Below are positions 17,940-27,238 of a stretch of DNA of 64,000 nt, piece by piece (position 1 is the stretch's first letter; every line of letters starts with the position of its first letter). This stretch comes from Enterobacter ludwigii. Lineage in GTDB: Bacteria > Pseudomonadota > Gammaproteobacteria > Enterobacterales > Enterobacteriaceae. The position numbers were made by a program, and so were the translations under genes. The DNA lies in NCBI GenBank assembly GCA_900068845.1, contig CEFQ01000005.1, positions 62,001 through 126,000 of the forward strand, given 5' to 3'. The notes below the pieces were generated by a model, which made no database searches, was not told where the DNA came from, and saw only the letters and a program-made list of their open reading frames with translations.

Positions 17940-19075
17940 TGATAAAACTGGAAAACCTGACGAAAACCTTTACGCAAAAGAACGGCACGTCACTCAATGC
18001 CGTGGATAACGTCAGCCTTGAAGTACCTGCAGGCGAAATGTGCGTGCTGCTCGGCCCTTCTGGCTGTGGCAAAACCACGACGTTGAAGATGATTAACCGC
18101 CTGATCCCGTCCTCCAGCGGCAGGATATTGATCAACGGTGAAGATACCAGCGGACAAGACACCGTCACCCTGCGCCGCAATATTGGTTATGTTATCCAGC
18201 AGATTGGTCTGTTCCCGAACATGACCATCGAAGAAAACATCACCGTGGTGCCGCGCATGCTGGGCTGGGACAAAAAACGCTGCCGCGAACGCGCCACTGA
18301 ATTGATGAGCATGGTGGCGCTCGATCCGACCAAGTTCCTGCATCGCTATCCGCGTGAAATGTCCGGCGGTCAACAGCAGCGTATCGGTGTGATTCGCGCG
18401 CTGGCTGCTGATCCACCGGTATTGCTGATGGATGAACCTTTTGGCGCGGTCGATCCGATTAACCGTGAAGTGATTCAGAATGAATTCCTTGAGATGCAGC
18501 GTCAGTTGAAGAAGACCGTGATGCTGGTCAGCCATGATATCGATGAGGCGCTAAAACTCGGCGATCGCATCGCGGTATTTGGTCAGGGAAAAATTGTACA
18601 GTGCGCCAGCCCGGATGAGCTGTTAGCCAAACCGGCGAACGATTTTGTTGGCTCATTTGTTGGTCAGGACCGTACGCTGAAACGGTTGTTGCTGGTGCAG
18701 GCCGGCGATGTCACCGATCAACAACCCACCATCACCGTGCAGCGCAATACGCCATTACAGGAAGCCTTTGCGACCATGGACGATAACGATATGCGTTCGG
18801 TCACCGTAGTGGACGAAGATGGCAAGCCGCTAGGCTTTGTGAAGCGTCGGGAAGCGCGTGCAGCCACTGGCCGCTGCGAAGAGATGCTGCATACCTTTAA
18901 AGTGACGGGTAAAGCGGAAGAGAACCTGCGCGTGGTGCTATCGAAACTGTATGAACACAACACGGTGTGGATGCCAATCGTTGATGAAGAAGGCCGCTAC
19001 AGTGGTGAGATATCGCAGGACTATATTGCGGACTATCTCAGTTCTGGACGTACGCGCCGGCGGTTGAATCCTTAA
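17939..19075 (+). CDS. osmV: Osmoprotectant ABC importer, ATP-binding protein with CBS domains
   Basis: A 378-residue ABC ATPase of the OpuCA type. Walker A GPSGCGKTT (about residues 39-47), the Q-loop in IQQIGLFPNM, signature MSGGQQQRIG, Walker B VLLMDEPFGAVDP and the switch histidine in LVSHDID are all intact. The C-terminal 120 residues form a CBS pair (MRSVTVVDEDGKPLGFV; TVWMPIVDEEGRYSGEI). In OpuA-type importers CBS domains sense ionic strength. It overlaps osmW by one base and ends the operon. Confidence 0.9.
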   Translation: MIKLENLTKTFTQKNGTSLNAVDNVSLEVPAGEMCVLLGPSGCGKTTTLKMINRLIPSSSGRILINGEDTSGQDTVTLRRNIGYVIQQIGLFPNMTIEENITVVPRMLGWDKKRCRERATELMSMVALDPTKFLHRYPREMSGGQQQRIGVIRALAADPPVLLMDEPFGAVDPINREVIQNEFLEMQRQLKKTVMLVSHDIDEALKLGDRIAVFGQGKIVQCASPDELLAKPANDFVGSFVGQDRTLKRLLLVQAGDVTDQQPTITVQRNTPLQEAFATMDDNDMRSVTVVDEDGKPLGFVKRREARAATGRCEEMLHTFKVTGKAEENLRVVLSKLYEHNTVWMPIVDEEGRYSGEISQDYIADYLSSGRTRRRLNP

Positions 19076-19089
19076 TTCTTCGAGCAGTC

Positions 19090-19198
19090 GCCGAGGGGCA
19101 TATGACAGATCGTAAAGTCGCCATAAATCATCCCTGAGGCTCAGCCCGCGCCTTCCCTGGCGCGGGATGCTTTACTCCTCTGCCATATGCCCCTCGGC
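19090..19198. repeat. Nested inverted repeat between osmV and the purine permease
   Basis: Outer arms GCCGAGGGGCATATG (19090-19104) and CATATGCCCCTCGGC (19184-19198) are perfectly complementary over 15 bases. The pairing extends four more bases past one mismatch. An inner hairpin CCCGCGCC (19145-19152) / GGCGCGGG (19159-19166) with loop TTCCCT sits inside. The segment at 19117-19124 (GTCGCCAT) also resembles half of the palindromic repeat family. Lying between convergent genes it could end transcription both ways or form a cruciform. Confidence 0.7.
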
Positions 19199-19219
19199 TC
19201 ATTCATACCGTGCACTCAG

Positions 19220-20593
19220 TTAACGCGATTCCTCAGCCGTTTCTGTCCCTATCGCTTCGCTGCGCTCTGAAGGCAGGACGATATTCAACATAATCGCCAG
19301 CAGTCCGCCGGTGGTCACCGCATGACCAAATAAATTGCTCACTAGCATGGGGAACTGTTTCAGCACCTCAGGCACCGCTTCGACGCCCAGGCCGATACCA
19401 AACGATACGGCAACAATCAGCATTTCACGACGCCCCAGCGGCGTTTGCGTCATAACGCGAATACCGGCCGCGACCACACTACCAAACATCACAATGGTGG
19501 CGCCGCCCAGCACCGGCGGTGGAATTTGCTGCAGCAAATAACCAATCGCCGGGAACATGCCGAGCAGCACCAGCATCACGCCGATCACCATGCCGACATA
19601 ACGACTGGCGACACCCGTCATCTGGATAACACCGTTGTTCTGCGCAAAGGTGGTGTTAGGAAATGCGGAGAAAACGGCGGCGAGTAAGCAGCTGATACCG
19701 TCGGCGAAAATACCGCCCTGCATGCGGCGCTCAAATGCTTCGCCTTCAATCGGCTGGCGCGACAACATGCAGTTCGCGGTAAGATCGCCCACCGCTTCAA
19801 TCACGGCAATCACCGATACCAGTGCGATGGGAATGAAGATGGTCCAGTCAAAAGCAAAACCAAAACGGAACAGCGCTGGCAAGACCAGCCACGGCGTATC
19901 CGCCATCGGCTTAAGGCTGAGATGACCGGTAAAGGCCGCCGCGATACAGCCCGCGGCAATACCGGCCACGACGGCAACCAGCCGCGTCCAGCGATTTTGC
20001 GAACGGTTAAGTACAATAATAACCAATAGCGTCAAGGCACCCAGCGCCAGATTGCCAGGCGCACCGAAATTGGTGGCGTTATGCCCGCCGGCCCAATCGG
20101 TGATGCTAACTTTAATCAGGCTAATACCAATCAACGTGATGACGGTGCCGGTGACGACCGGCGTCAACACTTTACGCAGTGGCGCGATGCAACGACTAAT
20201 CAACATTGGAATCAGCGCCGCGACCAGGTTGCAGCCAAAAATCATCGCCATGATCTCTTCAGGCGATCCGCCACGCGCTTTTACCATCAGTCCGCCCGAC
20301 AGAATCACGCCCAGAAAGGCAAAGCTGGTGCCTTGCAGGCAGATCATGCCTGCGCCAATGCCCATAAAGCGGCGTGCCTGCAGGAACGTACCGAGACCAG
20401 AAACTAACAGCGACATGCTGATCAGATAAGGGATCCACGCTTGTAATCCCAATACGAAACCAATAATGAGCGGCGGCGTGATGATGCCAACTACGCTCGC
20501 CAGCACATGTTGCAATGCGGCACAAAATGCAGGCAATGCACCAATACGGTCATTCAGCCCATACAACAAACCTTTCTCATCTGATTGCGACAT
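19220..20593 (-). CDS. NCS2 family purine permease (xanthine/urate type)
   Basis: A 457-residue nucleobase:cation symporter expected to have 14 membrane segments. The nucleobase-transporter signature QNNGVIQMTG (QNxGxxxxTG) is in the stretch FSAFPNTTFAQNNG. The transport glutamate region AVIEAVGDLTANC and the aspartate in FADGISC are present. The layout resembles E. coli XanP, UacT and XanQ. Given guaD-xdhABC and hpxO about 8 kb away, a xanthine, guanine or urate substrate is plausible, but the exact purine cannot be assigned. It is convergent with osmV. Confidence 0.82.
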   Translation of the reverse strand: MSQSDEKGLLYGLNDRIGALPAFCAALQHVLASVVGIITPPLIIGFVLGLQAWIPYLISMSLLVSGLGTFLQARRFMGIGAGMICLQGTSFAFLGVILSGGLMVKARGGSPEEIMAMIFGCNLVAALIPMLISRCIAPLRKVLTPVVTGTVITLIGISLIKVSITDWAGGHNATNFGAPGNLALGALTLLVIIVLNRSQNRWTRLVAVVAGIAAGCIAAAFTGHLSLKPMADTPWLVLPALFRFGFAFDWTIFIPIALVSVIAVIEAVGDLTANCMLSRQPIEGEAFERRMQGGIFADGISCLLAAVFSAFPNTTFAQNNGVIQMTGVASRYVGMVIGVMLVLLGMFPAIGYLLQQIPPPVLGGATIVMFGSVVAAGIRVMTQTPLGRREMLIVAVSFGIGLGVEAVPEVLKQFPMLVSNLFGHAVTTGGLLAIMLNIVLPSERSEAIGTETAEESR

Positions 20594-20772
20594 ACAGGTG
20601 CTCCGGCAAGATATTCATCAGAGCAGCTGATGCATGAATCACGCCAGAGGACGGGGTTAAGCAAAAATATCGCGATAATCAATTGAAAATTAAAGTAAAT
20701 AATTTATCTGAGAGGATGGCTGAGCCTGAAATCTTAGGTTCAGCCACTGATCATTTGCTGCTTTTTGTTTCA

Positions 20773-21474
20773 TCAGGCGGCGGGTTTTGCACTGTTGTCG
20801 TGCGAAACATGCGTATTGAGCAGCGCAATATTCAGATAGCCGCTCAATTCTCGTTGCTCAGCGCGCGGCAGGTAAGGCAACTCGCCTAATAAAGGTGCGC
20901 CCAGTTTTTTGCTAAGAACATCAATAATTTCAGCGTAATGCGCCAGACCGGGATTAATACGGTTTGCCACCCAACCCACCAACTGCAACCCATCCTGAGC
21001 AATAGCTTCGGCGGTCAGTAAAGCGTGGCTGATACAACCCTCCTTAATCCCGACAACCAACACAACCGGCAAATTCTCCTGACGCACCCAATGAGATAAA
21101 GGCTGCAAGTCATTCATTAAACTGCGCCAGCCGCCGGTGCCTTCCACCACCACGCGAGCGGCGCGCTCCTGCAAATCGTTGAGACTGCGACTAAGCAATG
21201 AATAATCAATGCTTAGCGACGAGCTGGTGCTGATTTCATCCTCTTCCAGAGCGATAGGATTAACGGCGGAATAAGTAAGCGTGAGACCCGAAGCCTGTTG
21301 TAACAACAGTGCGTCTTTATTACGTAAGCCTTCAGGTGTGAGTTGCGCGCTTTTGGCGACAGGTTTAAAACCTGCAGCGCATAAATTCGCTTTGGCAAAG
21401 CACTGCAATAACGCGCGAGATACCACGGTTTTACCCACCGCGGTGTCGGTACCGGTGACAAAAAGCGTTTTCAC
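20773..21474 (-). CDS. ynfK: BioD-like ATP-dependent synthetase (YnfK)
   Basis: A 233-residue dethiobiotin synthetase family protein. It starts at GTG 21474 with AAGGAGG 6 bases upstream. The P-loop GTDTAVGKT is at residues 7-15. EGTGGWRSLMNDL and VGWVANRINPGL follow the BioD fold. E. coli carries the same paralogue (YnfK, also called BioD2) beside mlc, as here, away from the bio operon. Its role in biotin synthesis in E. coli is minor or conditional. The gene lies downstream of mlc on the same strand with a gap of 105 bases. Confidence 0.88.
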   Translation of the reverse strand: MKTLFVTGTDTAVGKTVVSRALLQCFAKANLCAAGFKPVAKSAQLTPEGLRNKDALLLQQASGLTLTYSAVNPIALEEDEISTSSSLSIDYSLLSRSLNDLQERAARVVVEGTGGWRSLMNDLQPLSHWVRQENLPVVLVVGIKEGCISHALLTAEAIAQDGLQLVGWVANRINPGLAHYAEIIDVLSKKLGAPLLGELPYLPRAEQRELSGYLNIALLNTHVSHDNSAKPAA

Positions 21475-21579
21475 CCTTTTCCTCCTTCATTAAAGCGATG
21501 TGTAACGTGCGAAGGAGGCAGTTTAAGGAAATGTTTTCACGGGCAGATTGCGTTAGGACAAACTTAAGGTGAGCTTTAA

Positions 21580-22797
21580 TTATCCCTGCAACAGTTTTAC
21601 CAATAAATGGCCGCTATAGAGCGCATCTTTTATGAGTGCAGCGCCACCAAAGGTGCCAGGATCGCTGAAAGCCGTTGGTGTGAGCTGGATTTCACGGCTG
21701 TAAGCAGGCAATGCCTGCTGACGAATGGTACTGCTCACCGCAGGGAAAAGCACATCAGCGGCCTTATTTAGCGGCGAACCGATAAGGATTTGTTGAGGAT
21801 TAAAGATGTTTACCATCATCGCCAGCATGCGGCCAATATGATGTCCTACGCCAGCAATCACATCGCGAGCCAAGCGATCACCCTGCTGTGCCGCTTCGCA
21901 TAAGCTTTCGATCGTCAACGGCGTGTGATGCAATAAACTGTCGGGCTGTGACGGCAAACGCTGTGCCGTGAGATTAAGCAAACTTCCGATACTGGCGACG
22001 GTTTCCAGACAGCCGTTATTGCCGCAGTAGCATTGCTGGCCGTAAGGATCGATTTGCGTATGGCCTATTTCCACCAGCGTTCGACCATTTTTATGCAGTA
22101 ATTGTCCACCGCTGATCACGCCGGCACCGACGGTTTCATCAATCACTATCTGAATCACGTGTTGCGCGCCACTGGATGCGCCAAACAACGCTTCGGCTAA
22201 CGTCCAGGCAGAAATGTCATGCTGCACAAACACCGGTAAACCGGTGCGCTGCGCCAGGGTTTCTGCCAGCGGCATATCCTGAACGTCGTAACCCGGCATA
22301 CGATGCACTATGCCAGAAGCGGCGTTGATCAAACCCGGCAAGGTAATGGCGATGGCGGTTAACCGTTCCAGTTTGCTTTGATGGCGAATAAAGAAGTCAT
22401 TCACCATCTCCTGCAAGGTTTGCAGCAGCGGTTTTTCGGCGCTGGCATGCAGCGGCAAACGATCTTCTTGCAGTGCACGGCTGCTGAGATCGCGCAGCGT
22501 CAGCGTAATGAATCCGGGCTGAATGCGTACGGCGAGATAGTGCCAGGCGAGAGTGTCGAGGATCAAACCAATCGCTGGGCGACCGCGGCTGCCCGGTTCC
22601 TGAAATTCGGTTTCCTGTACCAGATGAGCATCGAGCATTTCACGCACGATTTTGGTAATGCTGGCGGGTGCTAACTGGGCACGTTTAGAAAGCTCAATAC
22701 GCGAAATCGGGCCGTAAAGGTCAATCAGTCGGTAAACCACACCTGCGTTGGTCTGTTTTATCTGATCAATATGACCAGGTTGACTGTACAGATTCAC
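21580..22797 (-). CDS. mlc: Mlc, ROK-family glucose repressor
   Basis: A 405-residue regulator (also called DgsA) that represses ptsG, manXYZ, malT and other sugar genes until sequestered by EIICB-Glc. It starts at GTG 22797, as in E. coli. The winged-helix region includes SRIELSKRAQLAPASITKIV (residues 32-51). The ROK zinc site is complete: H246, C256, C258 and C263 in GHTQIDPYGQQCYCGNNGCL, one position short of E. coli numbering. The C-terminal LVKLLQG matches E. coli. A CRP-like site lies 89 bases upstream of the start. Confidence 0.95.
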   Translation of the reverse strand: MNLYSQPGHIDQIKQTNAGVVYRLIDLYGPISRIELSKRAQLAPASITKIVREMLDAHLVQETEFQEPGSRGRPAIGLILDTLAWHYLAVRIQPGFITLTLRDLSSRALQEDRLPLHASAEKPLLQTLQEMVNDFFIRHQSKLERLTAIAITLPGLINAASGIVHRMPGYDVQDMPLAETLAQRTGLPVFVQHDISAWTLAEALFGASSGAQHVIQIVIDETVGAGVISGGQLLHKNGRTLVEIGHTQIDPYGQQCYCGNNGCLETVASIGSLLNLTAQRLPSQPDSLLHHTPLTIESLCEAAQQGDRLARDVIAGVGHHIGRMLAMMVNIFNPQQILIGSPLNKAADVLFPAVSSTIRQQALPAYSREIQLTPTAFSDPGTFGGAALIKDALYSGHLLVKLLQG

Positions 22798-22885
22798 GCC
22801 CTACTCCCATTATTTTCGCGCTTCTAAATAAACAACAGCTATGGTGATGCAGATTGGCTGGGAACGTCAAATATTTGATTAGAAA

Positions 22886-22901
22886 TGTGATTTATCGCAC
22901 A
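22886..22901. promoter_or_regulatory. CRP-like site upstream of mlc
   Basis: TGTGA (22886-22890), six bases, GCACA (22897-22901): 9 of 10 bases of the CRP core. It lies between mlc and ynfL on the mlc promoter side. E. coli mlc is also under cAMP-CRP control; here this is inferred from the site only. Confidence 0.55.
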
Positions 22902-22931
22902 TAAACTTTGCACCCAACTTAATGCGTTGGT

Positions 22932-23828
22932 TTAATTCTCCGCGTTTTGCAGCATCAGCGACATCATGTTGGTCATTTGCGCCGTTGGTTCTCGCGTCGC
23001 CGACCAGACCAACCAAACCTCAGAAATCGCGTCACTCTCCTGTAAAGGGATCCACACCACATCGGCCAGACGCGCCCGACGGAATGACGCCGGCAGAATC
23101 GACACGCCCAGCCCTGTTGCCACCAGGCCCAGAATAGTCATCGCCTCGCCCACTTCCTGAGTAATAAAGGGTTTAATTTGATAGCGATGCAGCAGCGCCA
23201 GGATTTCACCGTATAACGCGGTGCCACCCTGCGGATCGAAAAACACAAATGGCTCATTGGTTAACGCCTGAATAGAAATCGACTCAGCATCGGCCAGCGG
23301 ATGCGCCCAATGCACCACCGCACACAGCGGTTCGCGCAGTAATACGCGGTGCTGCAAATCGTTGGGCAGCGGCGTATTGCGCATCACGCCAAGATCCAGT
23401 CGATCATCGTGCAAAGGCGCCAGTTGCTGCCGCGTGTTGTTCTCCTGCATCTGAATGTGCACTTCCGGCCAACGCTGGCGGAATTGATACAACGCATCTG
23501 AAACCAGGCCGGTAAAGGGAGCTGAGGAGGTAAAGCCGATACGCAACTCACCTTCCTGTCCCGTATGCACGCGCGCAGCGCGACGGGCAGCCTGTTCGAC
23601 CTGCAGCAAAATGGCTCGCGCATCCTGTAAAAACAGCGCGCCGGCGGGCGTGATTTGTACGCTGCGATTGGTGCGGGTAAACAGCTGCGCGCCAATTTCC
23701 TGTTCCAGTTGCTGAATTTGCTGGCTTAGCGGCGGCTGCGAAATGTTGAGTCGCTGCGCGGCCCGCCCAAAATGCAGTTCTTCCGCGACGGCAATGAAAT
23801 AGCGTAAATGGCGCAACTCTACATTCAT
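22932..23828 (-). CDS. ynfL: LysR-type regulator YnfL
   Basis: A 298-residue LysR regulator. The N-terminal helix-turn-helix spans LRYFIAVAEELHFGRAAQRL to LSQQIQQLEQEIGAQLF (about residues 7-47). The effector-binding domain begins near GELRIGFTSSAPF. It is divergent from the transporter gene ynfM with 94 bases between, the same pairing as in E. coli. This suggests it controls ynfM; the inducer is unknown. Position beside mlc and ynfK supports orthology to E. coli YnfL. Confidence 0.88.
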   Translation of the reverse strand: MNVELRHLRYFIAVAEELHFGRAAQRLNISQPPLSQQIQQLEQEIGAQLFTRTNRSVQITPAGALFLQDARAILLQVEQAARRAARVHTGQEGELRIGFTSSAPFTGLVSDALYQFRQRWPEVHIQMQENNTRQQLAPLHDDRLDLGVMRNTPLPNDLQHRVLLREPLCAVVHWAHPLADAESISIQALTNEPFVFFDPQGGTALYGEILALLHRYQIKPFITQEVGEAMTILGLVATGLGVSILPASFRRARLADVVWIPLQESDAISEVWLVWSATREPTAQMTNMMSLMLQNAEN

Positions 23829-23922
23829 ATTTTAAACGTCTTATTTGAGATTATTAATATATTGTACAACCTATTATCCCTTTCCTACAGTAACGCCATG
23901 ATTGCTTAAACGAGGATGTTCC

Positions 23923-25179
23923 GTGAGTCGCTCTTCCCAGGCGGTGATACTCGATGAAGACGAGTTATCCGTAAAGCCTGCTCCAGCTCCAACCCCTTCA
24001 GAATGGATTGAACGCGGATCGCCGCAGTTTATGCGCGTGACGCTGGCCCTGTTCTCCGCCGGCCTTGCTACTTTCGCCCTGCTCTATTGTGTGCAGCCCA
24101 TTCTGCCGGTGCTTTCGCAGCAATTTGGCGTTTCCCCGGCGCAAAGCAGCATTTCTCTCTCGTTATCGACCGGCTTAATGGCACTGGGCTTACTGTTTAC
24201 TGGTCCGCTGTCGGATGCGATTGGGCGTAAATCGGTAATGGTTACCGCGTTAATGCTGGCCGCCATCTGTACCTTGATTTCCGCCACCATGAGCAGCTGG
24301 CAAGGGATTTTGCTGATGCGCGCGCTGATTGGCTTATCGCTGAGCGGTGTTGCGGCCGTTGGCATGACTTATCTAAGTGAAGAGATTCATCCGCGTGTCA
24401 TCGCCTTTTCCATGGGACTGTACATTAGCGGTAACTCGATAGGCGGCATGAGCGGACGCTTGTTAACCGGTGTATTGACCGATTTCTTCTCGTGGCGCGT
24501 TGCGGTAGGCGTCATTGGTTGCTTCGCGTTGGCGGGCGCGCTGATGTTCTGGAAAATTTTGCCCGCGTCACGTCATTTCCGTCCGGCCTCATTACGTCCG
24601 CGCAGTTTGCTGATCAATTTCCGTCTGCACTGGCGCGATAAAGGTCTGCCGCTGCTGTTTGCTGAAGGCTTTCTACTGATGGGCGCATTCGTCACCCTGT
24701 TCAACTATATCGGTTATCGCCTGCTAAGCGCGCCGTGGTCGCTGAGCCAGGCGGTGGTGGGTTTGCTCTCGGTGGTCTATCTGACGGGTTCATGGAGTTC
24801 CCCGAAAGCGGGTGCGATGACCAGCCGCTTTGGGCGCGCTCCCGTGATGATCGGCGCTACTGCGATTATGCTAGCGGGATTGCTGCTGACAGCGTTTGAC
24901 TCACTGTGGCTGATTTTGCCCGGCATGATGCTGTTCACCGCCGGATTCTTTGCGGCACACTCTGTTGCCAGCGGCTGGATTGGCCCGCGTGCGCGTCGTG
25001 CTAAAGGCCAGGCATCTTCACTCTATCTGTTCAGCTATTACGTTGGCTCCAGCGTGGCGGGTACGTTGGGCGGCGTATTCTGGCACAGTTACGGTTGGAT
25101 GGGCGTAACCGCATTCATTAGCCTGCTATTATTAATGGCTTTGCTGGTCGGTTGGCGTTTGCAGTGCCGAAAACTGTAA
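23923..25179 (+). CDS. ynfM: MFS transporter YnfM
   Basis: A 418-residue inner membrane transporter. I use GTG 23923 (MSRSSQAVILDEDE), 6 bases after GAGGA and equivalent to the E. coli start. The core TPSEWIERGSPQFMRVTLAL, LFTGPLSDAIGRKSVMVTAL (motif A) and GMTYLSEEIHPR follow E. coli YnfM closely, with 12 predicted helices. In E. coli it is described as an arabinose efflux-type transporter, with uncertain substrate. It is divergent from ynfL and ends at a clear hairpin. Confidence 0.9.
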   Translation: MSRSSQAVILDEDELSVKPAPAPTPSEWIERGSPQFMRVTLALFSAGLATFALLYCVQPILPVLSQQFGVSPAQSSISLSLSTGLMALGLLFTGPLSDAIGRKSVMVTALMLAAICTLISATMSSWQGILLMRALIGLSLSGVAAVGMTYLSEEIHPRVIAFSMGLYISGNSIGGMSGRLLTGVLTDFFSWRVAVGVIGCFALAGALMFWKILPASRHFRPASLRPRSLLINFRLHWRDKGLPLLFAEGFLLMGAFVTLFNYIGYRLLSAPWSLSQAVVGLLSVVYLTGSWSSPKAGAMTSRFGRAPVMIGATAIMLAGLLLTAFDSLWLILPGMMLFTAGFFAAHSVASGWIGPRARRAKGQASSLYLFSYYVGSSVAGTLGGVFWHSYGWMGVTAFISLLLLMALLVGWRLQCRKL

Positions 25180-25196
25180 TACCTTTCATCTGTTAA

Positions 25197-25227
25197 ACGG
25201 GGCTGATGTGCCCCGTTCTCTTCTCTC
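25197..25227 (+). terminator. Terminator after ynfM
   Basis: ACGGGGC (25197-25203), loop TGATGT, GCCCCGT (25210-25216), followed by the pyrimidine stretch TCTCTTCTCTC. Confidence 0.65.
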
Positions 25228-25347
25228 AATCACACCATGCGCCGATCTCACAGTCCCAGATAAAACAAAACGTCCATTCATCGCTATAATTCATTCCATT
25301 CCAACAATAGTTAGACTTTTATTATTTCACAGCAATGAGGACGTTAG

Positions 25348-25605
25348 ATGGAACGCTATTATTACGTCGATAAGCACGCCGGCTATAACGACAACCATGT
25401 AGTACATGCAACGGGTTGCCCGTTCTTGCCCGCCGATGAGGTACGCCGTTTTCTTGGTACTTTTTACACGCCAAATGCCGCCATTCAGCAAGCCCGTAAA
25501 TTTTATGCCAGCGCGCTGGGCTGCGAGCATTGCTGTCCGGTTAATGTAAAAAAAAACATGACGACTCAAAATAGCGTGGCACTAAAACACATGGTGCGAC
25601 TCTGA
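25348..25605 (+). CDS. Small conserved cysteine-motif protein, unknown function
   Basis: An 85-residue protein with a good ribosome site (GAGGA, 6 bases before the ATG). It opens MERYYYVDKHAGYNDNHVVH and contains C-P-F-L-P (C24), a middle LGTFYTPNAAIQQARKFY segment and GCEHCC (C58, C61, C62). I remember short proteins of this outline (YVD.HA....HEVH..GC..L....LG.F....A...A....GC..C) in many bacteria, always without known function. The His/Cys spacing could bind a metal. There is no signal peptide or membrane segment. It stands alone between ynfM and sotB. Confidence 0.7.
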   Translation: MERYYYVDKHAGYNDNHVVHATGCPFLPADEVRRFLGTFYTPNAAIQQARKFYASALGCEHCCPVNVKKNMTTQNSVALKHMVRL

Positions 25606-25969
25606 TAATCATGATTTGAGAATGGCCATGTGCTTAAGCTCTTTTGTTAAGCACGACTGAGGCGTTACACAATAACAATAAATTTAAATGTAATAATGAC
25701 TGGACCTTAACGCTGCAAAACCGTCGTCGGGTCCAGTCGCCTCTTTCCACTGCTAACGCTCTAAGTCACTCTCGCGTTGTAAGCAGAAAGCCTAATAACC
25801 TCAGGCTATTAACAACCACTTTCGCGATAAAAAATATTCAGTAATAAAATCCCGACAAACGGTTTCCCTCCGCTCATTAATGCTCCACAATAGCGTCAAT
25901 TTGTGACTCAGGTCACTTTATGGGGTGCCACCTCGCCCTTTCACTCGCCGTCTGACAGATTTGAAATCC
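25606..25969. other. Intergenic region before sotB
   Basis: A 364-base region without a credible gene. It holds a perfect 8-base hairpin GTGCTTAA (25630-25637) / TTAAGCAC (25647-25654) with a TTTT-containing loop, probably closing the preceding gene. A short AGCCT/AGGCT stem lies at 25789-25807. The CRP-like site at 25912-25927 is just before sotB. The rest looks unstructured. Confidence 0.5.
25912..25927. promoter_or_regulatory. CRP-like site upstream of sotB
   Basis: TGTGA (25912-25916), CTCAGG, TCACT (25923-25927): 9 of 10 core bases of the CRP consensus. It is centred 50 bases before the sotB ATG. A sugar-phosphotransferase-linked signal on a sugar exporter is plausible. Confidence 0.5.
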
Positions 25970-27154
25970 ATGCAATCTACTACTGTTTCCCGTAAAACGG
26001 CCTGGCTACGCGTTGTATTGCTGGCCATTGCTGCTTTTGTATTTAATACCACAGAATTCGTACCGGTCGGCCTGCTGTCGGATATCGCCGCCAGCTATGA
26101 CATGAAAACTGCTGACGTCGGCATCATGCTGACTATCTATGCGTGGGTTGTGGCCTTATTGTCGCTGCCGTTGATGTTGCTAACCCGCAACATTGAGCGA
26201 CGCTTGCTGTTAGCGGTGCTCTTCATTGTGTTTGTGGCCAGCCATGTGCTCTCTTCCGTGGCATGGGATTTCACTTCACTGGTTATCTCACGTATCGGTA
26301 TTGCCTTAGCGCACGCCGTTTTCTGGTCAATTACCGCTTCGCTAGCGATTCGCGTGGCGCCGGCGGGGAAAAAAACGCAGGCACTGAGTATGCTGGCAAC
26401 CGGTACCGCGCTGGCGATGGTGCTGGGCGTGCCGATTGGTCGTATCGTTGGTCAATATCTTGGCTGGCGCACCACCTTCGGCATGATCGGCCTTTCCGCC
26501 TTAGTGTTGATGATCTTGCTAATGCGCATACTGCCGCGTCTGCCGAGCGAGCACACCGGGTCACTGAGCAGTGTGCCGATGCTATTCCGCCGTCCGGCGC
26601 TGGTGGCGATGTACATTTTGGTCACGGTAGTGGTGACGGCACATTACACCGCTTACAGCTACATTGAACCCTTTATGCAGATTGTTGCCAATGCCGACGA
26701 TAATTTCACCACCCTACTTTTACTGCTGTTTGGATCGGCGGGAATTATCGGCAGCGTATTGTTTAGTACGCTGGGGAATAAATTTCCTTCGGCAATGCTG
26801 ATCGCCGCGATTGCGATGATCACGCTATGTATGGGCTTGCTGGTGTTTGCCGCAGTCCGTCCCGCCGCTATCACCGTGTTGTGCATCGTTTGGGGCATGG
26901 CAATGATGATGATTGGGTTGGCGATGCAGGTACGTGTTTTAGCGCTGGCACCGGATGCGACAGACGTCGCGATGTCGCTGTTTTCGGGTATTTATAACAT
27001 CGGTATCGGCGCGGGTGCGCTGCTGGGCAACCAGGTCAGTCTGCATATGCAAATGTCTGATGTCGGTAACGTCGGCGGCATCATTGGCCTTGCCGCACTG
27101 TTGTGGTGTATCGCTATCTTCCGTCGCTACCCGCAACTCCGTACCAACGGATAA
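25970..27154 (+). CDS. sotB: Sugar efflux transporter SotB
   Basis: A 394-residue MFS exporter (DHA1 family). The ATG at 25970 gives [20 protein letters not shown], aligned with E. coli SotB (MTTNTVSRKVAWLRVV); the upstream ribosome site is weak. [25 protein letters not shown] [27 protein letters not shown] and [16 protein letters not shown] are family blocks. E. coli SotB exports arabinose and IPTG-type sugars and limits their accumulation. It is followed by a strong bidirectional terminator and preceded by a CRP-like site. Confidence 0.9.
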   Translation: MQSTTVSRKTAWLRVVLLAIAAFVFNTTEFVPVGLLSDIAASYDMKTADVGIMLTIYAWVVALLSLPLMLLTRNIERRLLLAVLFIVFVASHVLSSVAWDFTSLVISRIGIALAHAVFWSITASLAIRVAPAGKKTQALSMLATGTALAMVLGVPIGRIVGQYLGWRTTFGMIGLSALVLMILLMRILPRLPSEHTGSLSSVPMLFRRPALVAMYILVTVVVTAHYTAYSYIEPFMQIVANADDNFTTLLLLLFGSAGIIGSVLFSTLGNKFPSAMLIAAIAMITLCMGLLVFAAVRPAAITVLCIVWGMAMMMIGLAMQVRVLALAPDATDVAMSLFSGIYNIGIGAGALLGNQVSLHMQMSDVGNVGGIIGLAALLWCIAIFRRYPQLRTNG

Positions 27155-27196
27155 CAAAAAAAGGCTTCAGAAGGTGTATCTTCTGAAGCCTTTTAA
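27155..27196. terminator. Bidirectional terminator between sotB and the BhsA-like gene
   Basis: GGCTTCAGAAG (27163-27173), loop GTGTAT, CTTCTGAAGCC (27180-27190), with TTTT after it and an A run before it. It can therefore end transcription from both sides. Confidence 0.85.
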
Positions 27197-27238
27197 TCAC
27201 TTCTCACGGAATGCTTCATCGCATTCCGCACCATTCTC

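Noticed and set aside
25644..25844. 66-residue + frame before sotB
   Set aside because: No ribosome site or family pattern; Asn/Thr-rich translation fits AT-rich intergenic DNA.
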